Below, in pieces: positions 1-5,976 of a stretch of 6,586 nt of DNA. The notes beneath the pieces were generated by a model, which saw nothing but the letters and a program-made list of their open reading frames with translations, did not search any database and was not told the DNA's origin. The stretch's first letter is position 1. Each line of letters starts with the position of its first letter. Origin of the DNA: Verrucomicrobiota bacterium (GTDB lineage Bacteria > Verrucomicrobiota > Verrucomicrobiia > Verrucomicrobiales > Verrucomicrobiaceae); assembly GCA_023429545.1 (NCBI GenBank), contig JAEYUU010000570.1:1-6586 (forward strand). The letters are read 5' to 3'. A program made the translations under genes and the position numbers.

Positions 1-1718
1 CTGTCGCGCTGGTGCAGAACCGCCCCGTGCTGGGTGGCAATGGCTCCAGCGAAGTGCAGGTGTGGGCGCAGGGCGGCACCCGCCGCGGCCTGTATCCTCA
101 CCTCGGCGAGATCGTGGAGGAGTTCACCGACCGCGCCAGCAACAGCCCCGGCTTCGTGGAGGAGTACGGCGATGCGCTGAAGGAACAGGTCGTGCGCGAT
201 GAGAAGAACATCGACCTCTACCTCAACAACCACGTGTGGAAGGTGGAGATGGCCAAGGGCAAGGAGAAGAAGATCACCGGCGCCATCGCGCTGAATGTGA
301 AGACAGGTGAGGAGAAGAACATCCGCGGCAAGTTCTTCGTGGACAGCACCGGTCATGGCAACCTGGGCGCGCTCGCGGAAGCCACCTACACCCTGCTGGA
401 AAAGGGCCACCTCGGCATGAGCAACATGTGGGTCGTGGCAAAGACGGAAAAGGCGCAGGACTGGCCCGAGACACCCTGGGCGCTCGATCTGGAGCCTGAG
501 GTGGACTTCCCCGTGCCGAAGGTGTTCAAGCCGCTGAAGAACAATGTCATTGGCGCCAACAAACCCGCCCCGGACCTCAGCCACTTCAACGTATCTGACT
601 TCCTCCACGGCGAGTGGTTCTGGGAGAGCGGCTTCGACAAGCATCCCATCGAGGAACTGGAACTTGTGCGTGACTGGAACCTGCGCGCGCTCTTCGGCGC
701 CTTCTCCGGACTGCGCAAGAAGGACCCCGCGAAGTATGCGAACCACGCCTTCCAGTGGGTGGCGTATGTGGGCGGCACGCGTGAGTCCCGCCTGCTGATT
801 GGCGATGTGGTGCTGAATGAAGACGACATCGTGAGTGGCAGGCAGTTCCCCGATGGCTGCGTGCCCACCACGTGGGACATCGACCTGCACTATCCGAAGG
901 AGCAGTACATGACCAAGTACAAGGACAATCCCTTCATCTCACGCGCCGCGTTCGGCAAGGGGGTGGACCGCAAGAACGGCTACCCGATTCCCTACCGCTC
1001 CTTCTACTCGAAGAACATTGAGAACCTCTTCATGGCGGGCCGCTGCATCTCGGTGGACCACAATGCGCTGGGCACCATCCGCGTGATGCGCACCTGCGGC
1101 ATGATGGGTGAAGTGGTGGGCAAGGCCGCCTACCTCACCGTGCGCCACCAGACCACGCCGCGTGGTGTGTACGAGCAGTACCTGGACAACCTCAAGGACC
1201 TCATGCGCCAGCCGGGCGCCATGCGCCGCGACAGCATCGAAGGCCAGCTCTACATGCCCGCGAACGCGGCACAGCTACCCGAGCTCGTGGAGGACTCCAT
1301 CAACCCTGCCAAGCTCGAAGGACTCGTCATTGATGACGAAGAGGCCGAGCTCACCGGAACCTGGAGCAAGGGCGAGGGCCTCAAGCCACATGTGAACAAG
1401 GGTTACCAGTACACGGGAGCGAAGGGCGCCGCCGCCCGCTTCGCTTTCAGTGTGAAGGAGACCGGCACGTACGAGGTGCGCATCGCCTGGCAGCCGCATC
1501 AGAACCGCGGCTCCACCGTCCCCGTGAGCGTGCTCAGCGCGGACGGGCAGAAGGACTTCACCGTGGACCAGACGAAACCCGCCGAGCTGAAGCAGGGCTT
1601 CCACTCGCTGGGCAAATTCAAGTTCGAAGCCGGCGCGGAAGCCGCCGTGACCTTCCGCACGGACGGCGCGAAGGGCAACGTGCACCTCGACTGCGTGCAG
1701 GTGCTGCCGGCGAAGTAA
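1..1718 (+). CDS. FAD-dependent oxidoreductase with golvesin-like C-terminal domain (5' end cut off)
   Basis: The frame is open from the first base, and the visible part reads VALVQNRPVLGGNGSSEV. This is the segment just after the Rossmann GxGxxG motif in FAD_oxidored (PF12831-type) proteins, so the true start and the dinucleotide-binding motif lie upstream of the window. Counting from the GTG at 12 as residue 1, DSTGHG (111-116) matches the family's D-[AS]-TG-[DH]-G flavin motif. AGRC (342-345) followed by RVMRTCGMMG (357-366) matches its C-terminal FAD-binding signature. From about residue 447 to the end, a separate beta-rich module (GTWSKG..., then NRGSTVPVSV, then FTVDQ) resembles the golvesin/xanthan-lyase C-terminal domain, which is thought to bind carbohydrate. 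Such proteins are common in polysaccharide-degrading Verrucomicrobiota and Planctomycetota, but their substrates are mostly unknown. The family call is secure. The reaction is not known, and a sugar or polyol substrate is inference. A strong terminator follows. Confidence 0.88.
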   Translation, partial: VALVQNRPVLGGNGSSEVQVWAQGGTRRGLYPHLGEIVEEFTDRASNSPGFVEEYGDALKEQVVRDEKNIDLYLNNHVWKVEMAKGKEKKITGAIALNVKTGEEKNIRGKFFVDSTGHGNLGALAEATYTLLEKGHLGMSNMWVVAKTEKAQDWPETPWALDLEPEVDFPVPKVFKPLKNNVIGANKPAPDLSHFNVSDFLHGEWFWESGFDKHPIEELELVRDWNLRALFGAFSGLRKKDPAKYANHAFQWVAYVGGTRESRLLIGDVVLNEDDIVSGRQFPDGCVPTTWDIDLHYPKEQYMTKYKDNPFISRAAFGKGVDRKNGYPIPYRSFYSKNIENLFMAGRCISVDHNALGTIRVMRTCGMMGEVVGKAAYLTVRHQTTPRGVYEQYLDNLKDLMRQPGAMRRDSIEGQLYMPANAAQLPELVEDSINPAKLEGLVIDDEEAELTGTWSKGEGLKPHVNKGYQYTGAKGAAARFAFSVKETGTYEVRIAWQPHQNRGSTVPVSVLSADGQKDFTVDQTKPAELKQGFHSLGKFKFEAGAEAAVTFRTDGAKGNVHLDCVQVLPAK

Positions 1719-1753
1719 GCAAGGCTGGGACTGCGAACCATCGATATCATGAG

Positions 1754-1782
1754 AACGGGAGTCCGCGAGGGCTCCCGTTTTT
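1754..1782 (+). terminator. Rho-independent terminator after the FAD oxidoreductase
   Basis: AACGGGAG (1754-1761) pairs perfectly with CTCCCGTT (1772-1779). The stem continues inward through a T-G wobble and two C-G pairs to a GCGA tetraloop (GNRA class) at 1765-1768. A run of five T (1778-1782) closes it. It starts 35 nt after the stop codon. It separates the oxidoreductase transcript from the downstream L,D-transpeptidase-type gene, which must therefore have its own promoter. Confidence 0.9.
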
Positions 1783-1840
1783 CGTGTCCGCAGTGCATCC
1801 CCTCACGCATGTATGCCTACCGAAGAGGGACGCGTATGAG

Positions 1841-1857
1841 GTAAACTATTTGTAAAC
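1841..1857 (+). promoter_or_regulatory. GTAAAC direct repeat at 11-bp spacing (possible operator)
   Basis: Two exact GTAAAC hexamers, at 1841-1846 and 1852-1857, are separated by TATTT, so they repeat at 11 bp, about one helical turn. They lie in the only AT-rich patch between the terminator at 1754-1782 and the start codon at 1903. Tandem half-sites at this spacing are typical of OmpR/PhoB-family response regulators. No convincing -35/-10 pair was found nearby. Promoter and operator roles are inferred from position only. Confidence 0.25.
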
Positions 1858-1902
1858 CCTCTCACCATGGACACCGCACAACGGCGCTGATATTTTTCGC
1901 GC

Positions 1903-2646
1903 ATGCCTCGCGCGCTCCAATTTCTCTGGCTGGGATTCTTTGCCATCATGGCAGCGGGCGGTGTATGGGCGGCGGTTCACCAGACCATGCAGAATCCCCG
2001 CATCACCGAAGTGCGCGAGCGTGTCTCGCCAGGACTCAAGGAGCAGCTCGCCATGGATGGCTTCGCACTGGGGAATCCCGCCTTCATCCGCATCATGAAG
2101 GAGGAGCGTGAACTGGAACTGTGGCTCAAGCCCAAGGACTCCCCCGAGTACAAGCTCTGGAAGCAGTGGCCCATCGCCGCCATGTCCGGGGCACTGGGAC
2201 CGAAGCAGAAAGTAGGCGACCTGCAGGCGCCCGAGGGCTTCTACGGCACGAACGCAGGCCTGCTCAATCCCGCAAGCAAGTACCACCTCTCCTTCAACAT
2301 CGGATATCCCAATGAGTACGACCGTGCGCATGGCCGCACCGGCGACTTCCTCATGGTGCACGGGAACAAGGTCAGCCTCGGATGCTTTGCCATGACGGAC
2401 CCCGTGATTGAGGAGATCTACCTTATCGTGGAGTCCGCCATCCACGCCGGACAGAAGGAAGTGCCGGTGCACGTGTTCCCCTTTCGTATGACAGAGGAGC
2501 GCATGACGCAGGCACAGGAGAAGGACTCCGAGTGGCTCGACTTCTGGAAGGACCTGCGCAAGGGCTGGGTGCAGTTTGAAGAGAAGAAGACCCTGCCCAA
2601 GGTGAAGGTGGATGCGGTGGAGAAGCGGTATGTGGTGATGGAGTAG
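1903..2646 (+). CDS. YafK/DpaA-type murein L,D-transpeptidase-family protein (YkuD fold)
   Basis: This 247-residue protein acts on peptidoglycan in the cell envelope. An N-terminal hydrophobic stretch (about residues 5-25) serves as signal peptide or membrane anchor. The core matches the YafK branch of the YkuD family: an FIRIMKEERELELW segment (61-74), then GPKQKVGDLQAPEGFY (99-114), then NEYDRAHGRTGDFLMVHG. The catalytic motif is HGNKVSLGC (153-161), with Cys161 as nucleophile and His153 as the conserved histidine, followed by the AMTD signature (163-166). E. coli YafK (LdtF, DpaA) is almost the same length and is reported to release Braun's lipoprotein from peptidoglycan. Whether this homologue hydrolyses, transfers or does something else cannot be told from sequence. 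The start is well constrained because an in-frame stop lies at 1888-1890 and the ATG at 1903 is the first start after it. No Shine-Dalgarno is evident; the leader is AT-rich (TATTTTTC). Confidence 0.9.
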   Translation: MPRALQFLWLGFFAIMAAGGVWAAVHQTMQNPRITEVRERVSPGLKEQLAMDGFALGNPAFIRIMKEERELELWLKPKDSPEYKLWKQWPIAAMSGALGPKQKVGDLQAPEGFYGTNAGLLNPASKYHLSFNIGYPNEYDRAHGRTGDFLMVHGNKVSLGCFAMTDPVIEEIYLIVESAIHAGQKEVPVHVFPFRMTEERMTQAQEKDSEWLDFWKDLRKGWVQFEEKKTLPKVKVDAVEKRYVVME

Positions 2647-2681
2647 AAAGTGGGACGCGGCGCCTGCGACGAACTACTTTC
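2646..2681 (+). terminator. Weak hairpin just after the L,D-transpeptidase-family stop codon
   Basis: GAAAGTGG (2646-2653) can pair with CTACTTTC (2674-2681), giving seven Watson-Crick pairs and one G-T wobble around a loop of about 20 nt that contains a GGCGCC palindrome. It begins at the last base of the TAG stop. No T-tract follows (CCCTTGCCC), so it is either an inefficient terminator or an RNA 3'-end structure that allows read-through into the next gene. Confidence 0.25.
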
Positions 2682-2738
2682 CCTTGCCCATCCCGTCCAA
2701 CTTCCGTCATCATGCTCCCTCGTCTTCCCATTGTCGCC

Positions 2739-3653
2739 ATGAGCACGTCCCCCATTCCCCGCCGCACCTTCCTCCAGAGCGCCACGGCCACGGCCAGCGC
2801 CACCGCCGCCATGGCTGCCGGACTCTTCCACCGTCTCGAAGCCGCCGATGCCGCGTCCGGGTTGAAGGGCCGTATCAATCACTCCGCCTGCAAGTGGTGC
2901 TATCCCAAGGTGCCGCTCGATGACCTCTGCCGCGCGGGCAAGGAGATGGGGCTCACGTCCATCGACCTGGTGGATCCGCCGGACTTCGACACGTTGAAAA
3001 AGCACGGCCTCACCAGCGCCATGATCAGCTTCCCCACCATCGAGGGACCCGGCGGCGAGAAGGTGGGCAGCATTCCCCACGGCTTCAACAATCCCGCGTA
3101 CCACGATCTCCTCGTGAAAGCATATGAGCCGCATATCAAGGCCAGCGCGGACTTCGGCGCGAAGCATGTGATCTGCTTCTCCGGCAATCGCAATGGCATG
3201 GATGAGGAGACCGGCATCAAGAACTGCGTGGCGGGCCTCAAGAAGGTTCTCCCCATCGCGGAGAAACACGGCATTACCCTGGTGATGGAGCTGCTCAACA
3301 GCAAGGTGAACCACAAGGACTACATGTGCGACAAGAGCGCGTGGGGTGTGGAGCTCTGCAAGCAGCTCGGCTCGCCCAACTTCAAGCTGCTGTATGACAT
3401 CTACCACATGCAGATCATGGAGGGCGATGTCATTGCCACCATCAAGCGGGACAACCAGTACTTCGCCCACTACCACACCGGCGGCGTGCCGGGACGCCAT
3501 GAGATCGATGAAACGCAGGAGCTCTACTACCCCGCCATCATGAAGGCCATCGTGGCCACCGGGTACAAGGGTCACGTGGCGCAGGAGTTCGTGCCCGCGA
3601 AACCCGACGTCCTCGCCTCCCTGAAGCAGGCCGTGGGGATTTGTGATGTGTGA
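2739..3653 (+). CDS. Tat-exported hydroxypyruvate-isomerase-like TIM-barrel protein
   Basis: From ATG 2739 the protein has 304 residues. It opens with a twin-arginine signal: RRTFLQ (8-13), then an Ala/Thr-rich hydrophobic stretch to about residue 38. Export to the periplasm already folded, probably with bound metal, is therefore expected. The mature part is a xylose-isomerase-like/AP-endonuclease-2 TIM barrel close to hydroxypyruvate isomerase. It has MELLN (Glu184), YDIYHMQIMEGD (Asp220, His223), HYH (244-246), VPGRHE (to Glu255) and VAQEF (Glu283). These are the usual metal and catalytic positions of that family, with Glu184 and Glu283 as the likely catalytic or metal-binding pair. Hyi interconverts hydroxypyruvate and tartronate semialdehyde, but exported relatives in Planctomycetota and Verrucomicrobiota are mostly uncharacterised and may act on other keto-sugars. 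ATG 2712, nine codons upstream, is an alternative start. I prefer 2739 because it gives a usual Tat n-region. Neither has a clear Shine-Dalgarno. Confidence 0.85.
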   Translation: MSTSPIPRRTFLQSATATASATAAMAAGLFHRLEAADAASGLKGRINHSACKWCYPKVPLDDLCRAGKEMGLTSIDLVDPPDFDTLKKHGLTSAMISFPTIEGPGGEKVGSIPHGFNNPAYHDLLVKAYEPHIKASADFGAKHVICFSGNRNGMDEETGIKNCVAGLKKVLPIAEKHGITLVMELLNSKVNHKDYMCDKSAWGVELCKQLGSPNFKLLYDIYHMQIMEGDVIATIKRDNQYFAHYHTGGVPGRHEIDETQELYYPAIMKAIVATGYKGHVAQEFVPAKPDVLASLKQAVGICDV

Positions 3654-3666
3654 TGCACATCACAAA
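3640..3666. repeat. Perfect 11-bp inverted repeat over a stop codon, between convergent genes
   Basis: TTTGTGATGTG (3640-3650) and CACATCACAAA (3656-3666) are exact reverse complements around a TGATG loop. The loop holds the TGA stop (3651-3653) of the isomerase-like gene. The left part is also a tandem heptamer, TGTGATG twice (3642-3655), so a second fold pairs 3649-3655 with 3658-3664. That inner unit reads TGTGA-TGCACA-TCACA, the layout of a CRP/FNR-family site. No T-tract follows on either strand. The position between convergent gene ends favours a bidirectional terminator or transcript-end stabiliser. A regulator site is the alternative. Confidence 0.6.
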
Positions 3667-3696
3667 GCGATGGACCGCTGAAGCTGATTTCACTTT

Positions 3697-5511
3697 TTAC
3701 CGTGGAGGCAGCGGCGGCGGTCCCTGGCCTCCTGCGGGTGGCATCGGCGGTGGAGATGGCTGGCGCGGCTGCTTCGGCATGGGAGGTGGCTCTCCCTGGA
3801 CTACATGCCAGGGTATCTGCACCACGGGTCCCTTCCCAGGCATGACCAACACGGGGATGAAGCCAATATCCGGCGGGGGCATGCAGTCACCACGCAGCAG
3901 GATGTCCATGGCAAAGCACCTCATGCCATTCGTCTCCTCCGGGGGTACCTTGCGTCTTCTCCAACCGTGATACTCGTCCGTCGACATCAGGGCTGCCAGA
4001 TTGGGATGCTCTTCCGCATCGCCATCGCCCATGTAGATGCCTGCCATCATCTGCGCCACCACATGACCGAGCATGAAGTCCGAGGTGGTTTGAGGCTCGG
4101 CGCCCAGCACCAGCGCGGGTAAGTATTCTGTAGGCGCCCAGCGCAGCTGTGCATTTCCAATCACCGGGGATACAAACCACACCTCCCCCATCGTGGCGAG
4201 GTCCAGGTAGGCCTGCTTCACCTTGCTCGCGTGGAAAATGCGGCGCTTGCCATTCGTGTAGAGCTCCTTGATTCGAAATGGCTTGATGAACACGATGATG
4301 AAGAGCAGCCACCGCTCGAGATGCGCGGCATCATAATACTTCTCAAACGCATCCGAGTGCAGCCACTCAATCGCGCGCGCTTTGATCAGGTCTTTCCGGC
4401 CAATCCATTCCTCCACGGACCTCTCACACGCCGCCAACTCTTCATGCAGGGCTTCCCTCATCAAGTCCTCTTCATTCCCGGCTTCAGATGCAGCCCGCGC
4501 CGTACTTCCGCTGGAAGAAGCCACATCCGAGCTGCTGCGGCTGCTGCTGCTGCGACTGCTACCATCTGCCGGTCGCACGGGTTTGTTCAACACCTCAGGG
4601 GCAGCAGGCGCATCATCTTCGCGCCAGTGCAACACCTGACGCGGTGGTGCAAAGCAGCCCTCGTCTCGTGCCTCCGTCCGCCACAGCTTGCCATTCGGAC
4701 CATCCGTAGTATGGCCGGTCTCCATGACAGCTCCGGATTTCAGGAGGTAGATGCTCATGTTTATGGGGAAGAGGCGCATCTCTTCATGGTCTGTGGCTGG
4801 ATTGGAAGTTGCCATTTCGATGTCCGGCAGATCGAGCTGCGCCATGCCCACGGTGTCTGTCAGCGACCAGTCATCATCCACCCTGATCGAGCGCACCGTG
4901 GTAAGGGCTTGGATGGGTGGGATGTTCTGCGCCCTGCTATCGTCCAGTGCCTCCTCCAGCAGTTCCTTTGGAAGAAGACGCTCACCGCCCGGATTGAAGT
5001 ACGCGAGAGCGCCGTCCATTTCCAGCAGCGCAGCAGTCACCTCCGCCAGCCACAGCACCTCGGGCTGGGGATCGTAGTCGGGCGGCATCACCTTGGAGTC
5101 CTGACCGGCGCCTTTCACATATGTGATGCGCACCCGCACAAACGCCTGGTGCGCCTGCGCATGCTGTTCCGCCTCTGGGTAGACCGCATACTGCACGGCG
5201 CGCTCCAATCCTCCCGGATGCGTGCAGGGACAATAGGCGCCCATGACCCACGCGCCGAAAATTTGCGCCTCCTCCTCGGGGTCGCCCATGCCGTCCGGCC
5301 ATGGCTGGTCCGTGATGTCCACAATGCAAGTGCCATTCACCTCAGGGCGCCAGTTCAGCATCAGTGCGGGGCCGCTCATTTCCGGCCACTGGTTCTCATC
5401 CTCCAAGCCCGCCACGACATAGCCCTTGGACTCGAGCTTCCATCGCAGCGACGCCAGCGTGGGCGCAGTCTCGAACAGCACCACCATGCCTTGTGTGTAA
5501 AAACCTTTCAT
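3697..5511 (-). CDS. DUF4261-like protein with Ser-rich linker, novel C-terminal half and polyproline tail
   Basis: This is a 604-residue protein of unknown function. Numbering starts from ATG 5511. A GTG at 5526 would add five residues, and an internal ATG at 5487 is also possible. The N-terminal half (about 9-300) looks like the DUF4261 family: it begins VVLFETAPTLASL (10-22), has a GALAYFNPGG segment (167-176), and carries the distinctive DTVGMAQLDLPDIE (219-232). A Ser/Arg linker (about 318-337) follows. Residues 345-572 form a second, apparently globular region with an acidic amphipathic helix and the segment RWLLFIIVFIKPFRI (400-414), whose hydrophobic core is too short for a membrane span. 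I recognise no family there. The last 30 or so residues are proline-rich, ending GPPPLPPR. There is no signal peptide, so it is probably cytoplasmic. Family membership is inferred from motif resemblance and no function is claimed. It converges on the isomerase-like gene and diverges from the small membrane protein. Confidence 0.8.
   Translation of the reverse strand: MKGFYTQGMVVLFETAPTLASLRWKLESKGYVVAGLEDENQWPEMSGPALMLNWRPEVNGTCIVDITDQPWPDGMGDPEEEAQIFGAWVMGAYCPCTHPGGLERAVQYAVYPEAEQHAQAHQAFVRVRITYVKGAGQDSKVMPPDYDPQPEVLWLAEVTAALLEMDGALAYFNPGGERLLPKELLEEALDDSRAQNIPPIQALTTVRSIRVDDDWSLTDTVGMAQLDLPDIEMATSNPATDHEEMRLFPINMSIYLLKSGAVMETGHTTDGPNGKLWRTEARDEGCFAPPRQVLHWREDDAPAAPEVLNKPVRPADGSSRSSSSRSSSDVASSSGSTARAASEAGNEEDLMREALHEELAACERSVEEWIGRKDLIKARAIEWLHSDAFEKYYDAAHLERWLLFIIVFIKPFRIKELYTNGKRRIFHASKVKQAYLDLATMGEVWFVSPVIGNAQLRWAPTEYLPALVLGAEPQTTSDFMLGHVVAQMMAGIYMGDGDAEEHPNLAALMSTDEYHGWRRRKVPPEETNGMRCFAMDILLRGDCMPPPDIGFIPVLVMPGKGPVVQIPWHVVQGEPPPMPKQPRQPSPPPMPPAGGQGPPPLPPR
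4531..4560. repeat. Imperfect CTG/AGC trinucleotide repeat inside the DUF4261-like gene
   Basis: Ten consecutive triplets on the + strand are GCT or a one-base variant (GCG twice, ACT once). Read on the coding (-) strand they are AGC, AGT and CGC codons, giving a run of Ser broken by two Arg. The repeat encodes the linker between the protein's two halves. Units of three keep the frame, so a change in repeat number would alter linker length without inactivating the gene. Confidence 0.8.
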
Positions 5512-5640
5512 CGGGGTGCATTTCACTCCGGCGTTCCCACCGCTGGCAAGGCGAATAAGGCCTCCTGCTCAAAAACTCATCCATTGCCCGCGCTGTTTCC
5601 CCCTTGCACTCAGCCCACGCGTGAGCACCATGGACGCATC
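5512..5640. promoter_or_regulatory. Divergent intergenic region (promoters for both flanking genes expected here)
   Basis: The 129 bp between the start of the DUF4261-like gene (leftward) and the small membrane-protein gene (rightward) must hold a leftward promoter and probably a rightward one. An AT-richer patch (AAAAACTC, 5571-5578) is the only obvious compositional feature. I could not identify a reliable -35/-10 pair on either strand. The regulatory role rests on gene arrangement alone. Confidence 0.35.
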
Positions 5641-5967
5641 ATGATGACTCCCGAGCAAAAGACAGGACTTTCCCAAGGGCTGGCCTTTGGGTTGTTCTTT
5701 CAGTTCCTCGGCGACTTCATCAAGGAGGTCTCACGCAAACCCGACGCCCCCTACTACGGCGGCGCCATCGCGGAGATCATGGGCTACGTGATCTTCGCCT
5801 GGGGCTGCACGCACCTCGTGGCTGCGAAACGCCTGCCGAAGTGGACCTCCCTGCTCGGTTTCCTGAGCGTCATCGGGCTGGCCGTCCTCGTGCTGCTGCC
5901 CAGCCGCGCACCGAAAAACCAGGTGGATGCTGGGACGGAGCCAGACGCCCCGTCGCCCGCCAACTGA
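5641..5967 (+). CDS. Small hydrophobic membrane protein, unknown function
   Basis: From ATG 5641 the product has 108 residues. Hydrophobic segments lie at about 9-27 (contains one Asp), 39-62 and 69-87, so two or three membrane helices are likely. A basic loop (AAKRLPKW, 61-68) separates the last two, and a polar, Pro/Asp-rich tail (88-108) follows. The positive-inside rule puts that loop in the cytoplasm. I recognise no family. The frame stays open far upstream (to about 4231) on this strand, but that part is antisense to the DUF4261-like gene and is not coding. ATG 5641 or the adjacent ATG 5644 is the natural start, with only a weak GGA 7 nt ahead. The stop is 9 nt before the next gene, so the two are probably cotranscribed. 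Confidence 0.72.
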   Translation: MMTPEQKTGLSQGLAFGLFFQFLGDFIKEVSRKPDAPYYGGAIAEIMGYVIFAWGCTHLVAAKRLPKWTSLLGFLSVIGLAVLVLLPSRAPKNQVDAGTEPDAPSPAN

Positions 5968-5976
5968 CTCCCTCCC

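Noticed and set aside
1867..1890. A seven-codon leader frame (M-D-T-A-Q-R-R-stop), in frame and 12 nt before the ATG at 1903
   Set aside because: It has no ribosome binding site and no regulatory amino-acid run, and an ORF this short is expected by chance. It does show that the main gene cannot start further upstream.
1846..2472. A minus-strand frame of 208 codons across the L,D-transpeptidase-family gene
   Set aside because: The plus strand has the intact HG...SxGC active site, so the opposite frame is a shadow.
2418..3575. A long minus-strand frame across the isomerase-like gene
   Set aside because: It mirrors the codon structure of the convincingly conserved plus-strand gene, and its product is His/Val/Gly-rich with no motif.
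3650..3970. A Gly/Met-rich plus-strand frame starting at the isomerase-like stop codon
   Set aside because: It is the reverse complement of the polyproline tail and the adjacent coding region of the minus-strand gene, which explains its composition.
4231..5640. A long open frame on the + strand running into the small membrane-protein gene
   Set aside because: It is antisense to the DUF4261-like gene, its translation is rich in Arg, His and Ser with no domain-like pattern, and it stays open because of the high GC content. Only the part from 5641 on looks like a real protein.
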